The position numbers and the translations under genes were made by a program. Below are positions 1 to 9,433 of a DNA stretch of 64,000 nucleotides, piece after piece. The stretch covers positions 15,089,195 to 15,153,194 of the forward strand of contig NC_047068.1 of the NCBI RefSeq assembly GCF_902459465.1, written 5' to 3'. The notes under the pieces are model-generated. The model saw only the letters and a program-made list of their open reading frames with translations, made no database searches and had not been told where the DNA came from. Positions within the stretch are counted from its first letter, which is position 1. Each line of letters opens with the position of its first letter. The DNA comes from Asterias rubens. Lineage: Eukaryota; Echinodermata; Asteroidea; Forcipulatida; Asteriidae.

Positions 1-1159
1 ACAAGAGTCACAAACAAAATAATACACACAATAATAATACAGGCTCTTTCGTTCAAAAAAATTACTTATAATTTGTTTGTTTGATGCGCATTTCATTTCG
101 TTTATCTTGTCTGTAATTAGCTTTTCTGGAGAAGTCTCTTAGGTTTCTTCACTGCATCCATATGGCGGCATCCGGCTGCCTCTGTCTTTTTACCGGAAAG
201 GGATTGTTTCGCCATTATTTTGACCGGCCTTTCTGCTCTGTTTTTTGGTATGCGGATTAACTCATAGTTTTACTGCACAACATTATGAAAAAGCAATAAA
301 ATTGACTCTCGCTCATAGTGGCTAAGGTCACTTTTGCTTTGCTGAGATGCAGATCACTTGAGAACCATTATTCCAGTATATTTTACATCTCTTTGAAAAA
401 ATTGCCTGGTACGTGTTTTCCCCCATCCTACATTCTAGACTGTTTTAAGAGGAATTGCCTGTCAATTCTACTTCAGCTTTCGTGATACACCGATTACTTT
501 CATCTTCTTTTGTTTCATCTTGTAGCCCGCCTCGGCGGCCTTCAGGCGAATTAATTGAGATGCAAAATCAAGCTGCAGAATAAGTCTGCTTGCCGAGTGT
601 GACTCAAGGAATGGGATTGGTGTGGAATTTGGGACATATTCAATGGGGGATCCTACAGTATAGGATCCACATAAGATCCCATCGGATCCCATCCAAAAAA
701 ATCAATGGGACTCAATAACGGGATTCAATGAGAATGTTTTCCTGAGGCACCCACCCACCACCCCCTCCTCGTTGCTCAAACAATGTAATTAGAATACGAA
801 ACCTGGTATTATTATGAGTGTCATGATACTGTCTTTAAAAGTGAAGCAGCTAGGTGTTATGAAAGTGTCACGTTGTGTGAAGTCTCAACATTGAATTGCG
901 TCACCATTTGGTGCCACAGGCTTCAATGATCCGCTAGCTAATTACAAGTTAATGAATAAATTATCCCCAGGAGTAATTGATTGCCACCTAATGAAGAAGA
1001 GAGACAAAAGAAACTGGATAATGAGTGGACTTCATCAGGCGGGATAGATCAATGTTATCTCTCCAAGGATGTCTAGTCTCAATTAAAGCGGCCAGCAATC
1101 ATTTTCTTAGGCACGGGGCTAGACCCAGTAACTGCATGAACTGGGGCCGCTCTGTAACT
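1..1159. other. Intergenic, no gene recognised
   Basis: AT-rich non-coding DNA at the left edge of the window. Short open frames occur on both strands, but none shows a recognisable domain, codon pattern or splice structure. The stretch 600-720 has a local cluster of ggatcc/gggatc words. I see no gene here. A far-upstream 5' untranslated exon of the endonuclease IV gene could lie here unseen. Confidence 0.5.
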
Positions 1160-1544
1160 TTAAAGGAACAGTTGCCTTGGATCGGTCGAGTTGGTTGAAA
1201 AGCGTTTGTAACCCGTTTGTTATAAAATGCATATGGTTAGAAAGATGTTTTAAAAGTAGAATACAATGATCAACACAAATATGTCGCGAAATTGCGTGGT
1301 TTTCCTTTTACTTTGCGAACCAACACGGTCGGCCATTAATTTTTTATGGGAGTCACAAATTTGACTCCCATAAATGGCCGACAGTGTTAGTCGACGAGGT
1401 AAAAAGAATACCACGCAATTTCGAGTGATACTGTGTGGATAATTATATTCTACTTTTAAATCATATGTATTTTATATTAACAAATGGTTGAAAACGCCTT
1501 GCAAAGACCAACTCGACCGATCCAAGGCAACGTGTTCCTTTTAA
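1160..1544. mobile_element. Fold-back MITE, family A, copy 1
   Basis: The element runs from a TTAA at 1160-1163 to a TTAA at 1541-1544. The left end reads TTAAAGGAACAGTTGCCTTG and the right end is its inverted complement (CAAGGCAACGTGTTCCTTTT). The whole element is one long inverted repeat centred near 1355, where TTTATGGGAGTC meets GACTCCCATAAA. There is no coding capacity. Near-identical copies lie at 57982-58370 and 59800-60111, and an internally deleted one at 12785-12876. A TTAA target and terminal inverted repeats fit a non-autonomous piggyBac-type element; the superfamily is an inference from the TTAA alone. Confidence 0.85.
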
Positions 1545-2076
1545 CCGTTCTTTTTAAGTTAAAATAATTTGCTTTTGATCATTTTGATCGTAATACGATG
1601 ATGCGAACCCCAGTAAATGAATATCGCAGACCCATGCATCATGACATCTTATCTATTATTAGCCAGCTCATGGATGAAGCATGAAAAATGAAAGGTCCAT
1701 AACTGATTGGAAAGAGACCACCCCCCCCCTCACCGCCACACCCCCGCCAAACACAGAATAAGTGAGAATAATCGACACTAGAGGGCGCTATTGTGTATTT
1801 TCCTTTTGCACAAGGTGGTTGCGCTGCGAATGTAAACAGATTCAGTGATTGAGGATCCACCTGTTTCGTGGGACCATCTCCATGGTGGGACGGACAGCGA
1901 CGAACTTGAACTTAGAAGTGGGTACCACTTTTTCTTTTACAAATAACCGAAAGGGGTTTATCTAGTAGGTTATATTCATGTAGGCCATAGCCCTAGGCCT
2001 AATTGTTTATCACAGACTTCGCATATGATTGAATCATGTACCAAGTTCCTGACCTGTGTAATTGTACCATGGTCCT

Positions 2077-2132
2077 TAGCCCCACTTGTGTGGCCAAGGA
2101 TTCAGCTATCCTTGGCCACACAAGTGGGGCTA
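2077..2132. repeat. Perfect 25-bp hairpin
   Basis: The arms 2077-2101 and 2108-2132 are perfect reverse complements (TAGCCCCACTTGTGTGG... on the left) around a 6-nt loop, tcagct. Weaker complementarity continues outward, with gacctg near 2050 facing gggtcagg near 2150. It lies about 430 bp upstream of the first recognised coding exon of the endonuclease IV gene. It is probably the core of a fold-back element; no family member was found elsewhere in the window. Confidence 0.8.
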
Positions 2133-2581
2133 CATGGTCCTGGATTCGGGTCAGGAGGAAGTGGTACATAGCCCATGGTTAGCCCAAATGAAAAAGGAAG
2201 GGCTTGTAGTTGTACCCTTTCCCAATTATCCATAGCCGACCCTGGGTGAGGACAACTTTCCGTATCCTGCCACCAAACCAAACTTTTACTAAATTTTTCA
2301 AAAAGGAATTTCTCATTTAAGGTCAATTAGTTAGTAGTTGCAGTAGTAGCAGTAGTAGTAACTAATTAGTTAGACACTTTTTTGTCCCCATAACGAATGA
2401 AAAAGTGGTGGCAGGATACGGAAACTTTTCCAAAACTACCTTCATGCTATGAATAATGGAATGACTTTTGATCCTTTACACAAATTATTATGACTTGTTT
2501 GTTTTTTTGTCAATAATGTCATGAAGTAATTTTAAGTTTGTTTCTTTGTAAATTTCAGTTTGTAGCAAAAAGAAAACTGGA

Positions 2582-5500
2582 ATGAAGCCCAAAAATAACG
2601 CAATCAAATCACAAAGAAGCTCTACCCCCAACGGCAAAAAGAAGAAACGGCAAATATCTGGCCATGGGCTTGGGGAAGATGCTGAATCAAAGTGGATGAT
2701 TACAGAAACAGTTAAACAGAAACTTCCCAAAGAAAAAAACAAGGAAACACCACCAGAAGTCATCGTTGGCAAGCTGAGAAAGAGCAAGTCTGAAATAAAA
2801 ACTAGTAAAGAAACAAGAAGTAAGAAATCTTCTGAAGGAGCTGAGAAACCAAATGAGAAGGCACTCAAGAACAAAGTACAGAAGGAAAGTGCTGATGGGT
2901 TAGAACCATCGACAGAGAAAAAGAAAAAACTGGAAAAGGGTCAATTGGAAGTTGGAGTTGGAAGAAAGAGGAAGATTGTTAAAAAAGTGGAAGGAGTAAC
3001 AGGTGCTGCAAAACAAAGTCAGGAAGACTCAAAAGATCGGCTTGGAGTTGGACAAACCAAGACGAGATCAAAGAGAATCCAGAGGAAAAAGGAATGGAAG
3101 GTGATTGAGAGTCAGCCAGACATCTCGGAAGAGAAACCCAAGCGAAAACGCTCAGCTCCTGAATGTACTGAGACAAACTTGAAACAAAAGAAGCAGAAAC
3201 TGAACGCTGGGAGGAAGACGCAAGGAGAGCTTATTAGTAAGAAGAGTGTGCGGAGTTCGGTTGATTCTCTGAAAAGTGTGGCACTTGAGGTTAAAGCTGA
3301 GGTGAAGGGCGACATGGCCAAAGCAGCAAAGTTTGTTGGAGCCCACATGAGTGCTGCAGGTATACACTATTCGGATAAAAAAAGGCATCCTCATACTCCT
3401 ATACCTATAATGCAAAGTGAATGCTTACATCATAAGAAATGCAATGGATTGATGGGCAAACTATCCTGGAGCCAGGTTTTTTAAAGCCACAATTCTATAG
3501 CATTAGTTATTTTCTGGACATTTTCCTAGGGGTGAATGACTTTGCCTCTTCAACTCGTGGTTCAAATTCATCAACATCTGCGCACTTTCCCCAATGTATT
3601 CTGTTTTAAAGTATCAAGTTTTCAGAGAAGATCTTAATTTGTGGCACATCCTCAATATCAGTTTACAATAAAAAACCCAATAACATTGTGTCAAAATTGT
3701 GGAAGAGTGCAGCATCAAAGAAAAACGTGATTTAGAAGTAATTTTTTTTCCCCAACATTTAGGAGGTCTTGAAAATGCAGTTAAAGGGGCAGTAACTACA
3801 GGTGCCAAGGCCTTCGCTCTCTTTCTCCGTTCCCAGAGGCAGTGGGCAGCGAAGCCCTTGGAGGATAAAACGGCTGAGACATTTCGTCAGGCTTGTCAAG
3901 AGCACAAGTTCTCTCCAGATGTTATTCTTCCACACGGCTCATACTTACTGAACTGTGGGTCGCCGAATGCGGAGACACTGAGAAAGTCAAGAGAAGCCCT
4001 CGCGGATGAATTGAATCGGTGCGAGAAGCTGGGGTTGACACGTTATAACTTTCATCCTGGTAAGTGTGGAAGACCAGTATTCTCACCTGGTGTTTCCCAA
4101 CATGTATGCATAAAATAATAACAAACTAGTAAAAATTTGGGCTCAATTGGTCATCGAATTTGCAAAAGAGACTAATCAAAGAAAAAACACCCTTGTTGCA
4201 TTACTTTCTGGGCTTTCAGGATGCATAATAAAAGGCTTCAGCTGAAGTCTTTTATTATTTTGGTGAGAAATTACCTCTTTCTCAAACTACATTTCTCACA
4301 ATGTTTAATACTATCAACAGCTCTCCTCTGTTCGTTGATAAGTAAGTTACAATTATTTTGGGAAGGTATGGTGAACGCGTGGTAATCACTCTTGAAATTA
4401 ATGCCAATAAAACTGTTGGTTAGAAGCCTACAGCAGCTTGCGAGATATTAGTTTTTATGCCCCAAAAGTTGATTCTGATGTTCATTCCTATGAGGGATTA
4501 TTGTTTCTGTGTGGATATATTCGCTACTGATTCTCTGAAAAACACAACCGCCTTTTGAAATGAAGTGTTCACATGTTACCTATATTTTCTACAAACATCA
4601 ATGGCAACAGATTGATTTCACCTATTTAGACAAGAAATACAAAATTTCTTTTAAACATTTTTTTGTGAAGGGTCAACATGCGGTGAGATTCCAGTGGAGG
4701 AATGCTTGGATAAGATAGGAGAGTCCATCAACATGGCGCACCAACAAACAAACAAGGTCATGACAGGTCAGTTGCTATAATCATGGTCATCAGAGACTGG
4801 AGGGTCAAAAACTGTGCAAATTGTTTTGACACTTTTCCCCTAATATTTTGTTGTACTCAATTGAGTAAACGTAAAAAAAAAATTGGAAAAGGCATAACTT
4901 GCTGCATACTCCTCAGGGAGCTGAGATGGTTTAAAGAACGAATTAAACTGGCCCATTGGCAAGGGTAATAATATTAAAGCACCGTGACTGTCAACATTTG
5001 CGGATAGTGTCACAGTGTTATTATATATAAATGAGCTTTTGGATTGAAAATAATCAAGTTATCATAGGCGAAGACTCGCGCAAGACCCACTGCTCTGACG
5101 CGAGGGTGGTGGCTCCTCAAGAACTGCCCCCCATGAAATGAGACCATAATCGCGAGAGCTGTAGTCTCTAGGGGCTCAACAGTCTCGCAATAACATTACC
5201 AGTGTCTTTGGAATTGCTGAGAGAGTTGCAACAAACATTTACTGACTTGTCCACAAGTGATGAGTTGTTCTTGCTATGTTTACAGTGATTGAGAACATGA
5301 GCCGTCAGGGGAACACAGTTGGAGGGAAGTTTGAGGAGCTGCATGGAATTATTGAGAGAGTGAAAGACAAGGCTCGGATCGGAGTGTGTCTGGATACATG
5401 TCATGCATTTGCTGCAGGTAAGCTTCATTATGGATCCATTATCAATCAAAAGTATTTTGAGACCAACAATTTGCACTTGGGATATAATCTGCTGAACAGA

Positions 5501-7314
5501 GTCTACTGATCAGAATCTGCTGACCGGAAACACCAGGGCCAAACTTCATAAAGCTATTTAGCAGAAAATATCGCTTGGCAAATTTCTTTGCTAAATACAC
5601 ATTGCGTGGGGCACCAGCCACAATTCTTTGCTAAGCACACATTGCGTGGGGCACCAGCCACAACAATCCTAAGTTAGTGTATTTTCGGCTGGTAATCTGT
5701 TTCTGCAAAGCAATACTACTCTGTGCTTAGTTAGTTTTTGTGTTTACAGGCTAGATGAACTTGGGACCAGAGCTGGAGTCCAGTTCTCTTAATCGCTCGA
5801 CCACGCCATGCCGCCAGATTTCTATTTGTGATTATTGTGACCGACTAAAATTTCTTTCTACCTTTTGTTTGATGAGGTTTTGATCTGTCAAGCGAATCAG
5901 GCTACCAGGACATGATGGAGGACTTTGAAAGGATTGTGGGTCTGAAATACCTGGTGGCTGTCCATCTAAATGATTCCAAAGGTAATACACACTGTCATTA
6001 AAAGCTTCCAAGTAAATTAAACAAACTAGTAATATTTTCAACGTTCAAGAAAGTAGTTTGGAAGAAACCTTTATGAAATGTAACTGATGAAATCTTCATT
6101 ATACATGTAAGTGAGTAGGAATACTCATGTTAATTATTGACTCAGATAATAAACTATGAGAAATGAGAAGTTGTTGCAAACTACTTATCACTAAAAGGAC
6201 CTATGGTATAAATGCAAAAGAAAAGTTAAAGGCCTGATGTTTCAATCCTAGCAGAGTCTTTCTCGAAGGCTAAATGGTAAAGAGAAAAACTCTGCTAGGA
6301 TCGAAAACTTCAGGCAATTAACTATTTTGTGCTTGTGTGGTAGCAACAAAGTAGTGGTAAATTCGCATAGCTGCTGACATCTTGCAATCAGGAAAATATT
6401 GTACAGCAATCAGGGAGATATTAGAAATACATTCAACATTATAAGGAAAAATTTTCAACAATTAGGGAGATCTCCAAATGTCTCTGTCAGAACATAAAAA
6501 AAGATTGGTTAATTTTCAGGGAACTTTCTACAGAATCAAGGAGAGTTGGCAGAATCAGGGAGAGTTGAATCAATTTCTGACTCTTTGGTTTGATTGACAG
6601 GTAGTGTTGGGAGCCACCTTGATAGACATGAGAAGATCGGTCAGGGTCATATTGGCATCCAGGCATTCCGACGTCTCATAAACGACCCTCGCTTTGATAA
6701 CATACCACTGATCCTTGAAACACCTGTTGAGTAAGTACTCATAGGACTTGTTGCAAGTCTATCATTACATTCTGGGCTCAATTTCTTAAAAACTGCTTAA
6801 GCCAACAAAGTTGCTAAGCATGCAACAAAGTTATGCTTACCAGAAAAGGTTACCAGCAAAAATACCATTTTACATTCACAAAATGTTACTGGTATCCTGC
6901 TATTTAGCAGAAAAATGTTAAGCAATATTTTCTGCTTAAGCAGCTCTATGAAATTGGGCCCTGTTGGGGAGACTCAGCTTTGGGATTAGGTTTTCAGCCC
7001 CCTTGGCAAAATTTTATGGCTCTGCACATACGCGCACGAGTAAAAATTCCCTGCTTCTGTAAGCGCTGTTTCTTTGCTTACTGTAAACAGAGCCATAAAA
7101 AATTGCCCCCTGGGTTTTCCTTTACATATAAAAAAACCATTTCTTCTCATTTCCTATTTATCCTGTAAAATGAGCTAACTGTGCTGTTAAACAAATTAAC
7201 ATTTATCTATCTACTCCATCTAAATCTGACATTAATTTTTGTTTTGTTTTTAAACTCAGGAATGGCTCAGAGTATGCAGAGGAGATCGAGCTTCTCTACT
7301 CATTGGTCAACTAG
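2582..7314 (+). CDS. apn1: AP endonuclease, endonuclease IV (APN1) family
   Basis: Zinc enzyme that cuts DNA 5' to abasic sites and removes 3' blocking groups in base excision repair. Coding exons: 2582-3359, 3763-4059, 4671-4766, 5286-5417, 5877-5981, 6601-6730 and 7260-7314, with GT-AG introns and consistent phases, giving 530 aa. Residues 1-250 are a lysine/serine-rich, low-complexity extension with several basic clusters, which could act as a nuclear localisation signal. The catalytic domain starts at about residue 251 ([11 protein letters not shown]). All nine zinc ligands of E. coli Nfo have counterparts: H317 (LPHGSY), H357 (NFHPG), E393 (VIEN), D427 and H430 ([11 protein letters not shown]), H464 (VHLNDSK), D477 and H479 (DRHEKIGQG), E509 (ILETP). 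The frame is open upstream of M1 to an acceptor AG at 2557-2558, so a short 5' coding exon may precede it and M1 may not be the true start. Mammals lack this family; yeast and C. elegans keep it. Confidence 0.95.
4066..4345. mobile_element. Family T MITE fragment in APN1 intron
   Basis: This intron starts with GTAAGT at 4060, and within about 10 nt it becomes sequence shared with the family T elements at 28374-28759, 36896-37269 and 52008-52320 (gaagaccagtattctcacct, caacatgtatgcataaaat, then the ctcaattggtcatcg and acacccttgttgca blocks). The family's outer left end is missing, so the copy is truncated at the splice donor. Confidence 0.7.
5536..5816. repeat. Fold-back family G copy with a 41-bp duplication
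   Basis: Starts ccaaacttcataaagct and contains the cagaaaatatcgcttggcaa and gtttctgcaaagcaatact blocks shared by copies at 6773-6961, 46290-46480, 59360-59575 and 61500-61985. Inside it a unit of about 41 bp containing acattgcgtggggcaccagc occurs twice (5581-5621 and 5622-5661). The tail from about 5760 (gagctggagtccagttctct) matches the tRNA-like SINE tail seen at 30880 and 52490. All of it is intronic to APN1. Confidence 0.65.
6222..6320. repeat. Short inverted repeat in APN1 intron
   Basis: Left arm ggcctgatgtttcaatccta, then gcagagt; right arm actctgctaggatcgaaaac, then ttcaggc. The arms are imperfect reverse complements around a loop of about 45 nt. Part of the same sequence recurs at 58624-58680, so this is a dispersed element. 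Confidence 0.65.
6773..6961. repeat. Fold-back family G copy
   Basis: Begins gggctcaatttcttaaaaac and ends with the near-inverse gctctatgaaattgggccct. The interior repeats ttgctaagcatg and ttaagcaatattttctgct. It is an intronic, non-coding palindromic repeat. Confidence 0.7.
7005..7105. repeat. Fold-back family H fragment
   Basis: Contains ttatggctctgcacat and, inverted, gtaaacagagccataaaaaa, plus the aattccctgcttctgtaagc block shared with 11023-11329, 34925-35185 and 47998-48245. It is intronic to APN1. Confidence 0.6.
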
Positions 7315-7342
7315 TCATTAGTACTGATGGTCGCCTTTCTAA

Positions 7343-7348
7343 AATAAA
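7343..7348 (+). terminator. Candidate polyadenylation signal of APN1
   Basis: AATAAA lies 29 nt after the stop codon of the endonuclease IV gene. Further AATAAA hexamers are at 7659-7664 and 8412-8417, so the 3' UTR may end at any of these. Choosing between them needs transcript 3' ends. Confidence 0.4.
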
Positions 7349-9071
7349 CCAAAAAAAAAACTCTTGTTCTACCTCTTGTTTTACCAATTTCAAAACAATG
7401 TGATCAAAGTTCTTGAGCCAGAAGGGAAAACAAAGAAGAAAAATATAAAAAAGGAAGAAGAAAAAAAACAAAAAACTTATTTATTTCATTGTTAAAATCA
7501 GTCTGCCGACATCTTTCAATTTTTCCCGAAGTGGTTATTTTTGCTCCACATTGTAGCGTTTATGGATTGCGAACAACCGTTAAAAAGTATAATTCATGAT
7601 TCTTTAGGATAAAGAATATCTTAAAGTGTTATCATATTCGAACAAAATGCTGGAAAGAAATAAAAACTCTTTGTTAACAACAATCCCAGTTGGATCTGGC
7701 GTAAAAATGTTATGGTTTTAATATCACACTTTGAAATTACTTTACATCTTATTTACAGACAAACCAAATATAATACACAGTGGTGGGGTTGAGAATAATA
7801 ATGTGTGTGAAAAAATAAGTCCAAGGTTCTTTAGATATTTTCTTCGCTAAATATTTGATAAAGTTTTTCCCTTATTACCTTCTTAAAATTCAAATTTTTT
7901 TTTTTGAATGTGATAATTGATTGTACAAGTTGATACAAGAAAAAAGGGTAAATGATGTACTAGACCCCCCCCCCCCCTGCTCAAGTGCCCTCACTGAGGT
8001 CAAAGGTTGTGAGTGTAGTGTGCAAATTTCCGTTTGACATCAGCATTGGTGGGCTATGCAAGAGGTATATTCTTGAACAACTGATGATTTGAAGCACTGT
8101 ACTCTTTAGTGTTATTGAGGTTCGGAGGAAATAACCACAGCCAGTGTACAATTGAACCCTTCTACATTCTAGAGCACGCCTTGGACATCAAATTTGACAC
8201 TGGATTACAGGTCTGTGGCCAGTAGCTTTAGTGTCGGGCCAGTAAACTAATGACTGGACATGCTCGGTGGGCTTGTGGTGTTACAGTTGAATAAGAAACG
8301 GTAATTTTGAGTCTGACAGACTACATTTCATTTCTATTCAGTTATGAAGTATTGATACTCATAAAGACAAATGAGATGAATCAGCTCTTTACATTTCTTA
8401 ATACTTGTTCAAATAAAAACCATTAAATGTATGTTAAGCTGTGTCATTTGTCATTTTGATTTTAGTCTTGTAAAACAATTCTGGTTCTGCAAGCAATTTA
8501 AGTAACAAGCCCTGGGTCAACTGAACATCTTAGACAGACATAAAATCGCCCAGAACCTCTGTTACTATAAACAGCATAATCTATTTACACATAATAGTAC
8601 TATAATTGGGTGGAGAAAATGAATAAAGTACCTCAGGTTGACTTTTAAAAGTTAATTTATAAACACTTGAAAAACTAAACGCTGGACGGAACGTATTCAT
8701 GTAATTAAAAAAAAAAAGGGTCTGCCACAGTCACTGGGTACAAGAAAGCACCCATGGACCACCCACTGTTCTCCCGTTGATGCAACCCAACAAAGCTGCA
8801 AGGAAGCACTGTTCAACACATGGTGAAAAGTTTTCTCAATATGCTGTTGAACTCTCAAATTCTGTAGCAGAAATGTAAATCAAGACTCACTGAAACAGTA
8901 TATTGGCCCAACTCGCCACAATAAGCTTGGTTGTGCCATTTTGGGAGTCATCGTCCCTGTGTGTTACACAGATCTGAGAGTCGGTGCTGACCAAAAAGTC
9001 TGAGACTGGGATCCAGATCTTCGGAGGTACATCAAAATGATGGAAATTCCACCTTCTGATCACCCCTGTAG
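7349..9071. other. Intergenic, convergent 3' ends, no gene seen
   Basis: AT-rich, with short homopolymer tracts (a C run near 7965-7978). It separates the APN1 stop from the end of the convergent CCDC166-like gene and probably holds the 3' UTRs of both. No independent gene was recognised. Confidence 0.5.
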
Positions 9072-9111
9072 TTAAAGATTCCAAAAGCTTCTTGGAACAG
9101 TGTCTTCAGTG
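9072..9111 (-). other. Possible alternative last exon of CCDC166-like gene
   Basis: The stop codon of the upstream exon (9434-9436) lies inside GTGAGT, a strong splice donor reading into the intron. If that donor is used, the first fitting acceptor is the pyrimidine-rich ...cttctctag just before 9111, in matching phase. It would add a 13-residue tail ending PRSFWNL and a stop at 9072-9074. This is inferred only from splice motifs and phase. Confidence 0.3.
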
Positions 9112-9433
9112 CTAGAGAAGTAGATCCAAGAGCATGACTCATTTAATTTGGAGAAAAATACCGCATCCTGATTACCAAGAAAGTGTGAATTCAGATAAAA
9201 ATTCTGAATTATCTCATCCCTGTATAAGGGCAGTTTACTGCAGTGTGCATTTTTAGGCTAGGCAGAATTTACTACACACCATCTTGTTTACAGCAAGTGC
9301 AAAATGACTCCCAAAATGGCGAGCGTGCCGATGGTATCAGAGTGTGATGCTGGTGCAAGAGGGTCAACAGATAAAGCACAACTGTTGCCCCCTATCAACC
9401 AGACAAACCCTTCCTCCATATTTCCTCAATGAC

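Noticed and set aside
1850-1930. Candidate first coding exon of APN1 (ATG near 1879)
   Set aside because: No donor in the required phase to join the acceptor at 2558, and no sequence support, so the start at 2582 was kept with a caveat.
2488-3415. Minus-strand hydrophobic frames opposite the APN1 N-terminus
   Set aside because: AAG/AAA-rich sense codons give TTT/CTT-rich antisense frames. Splicing and domain continuity support only the plus strand.
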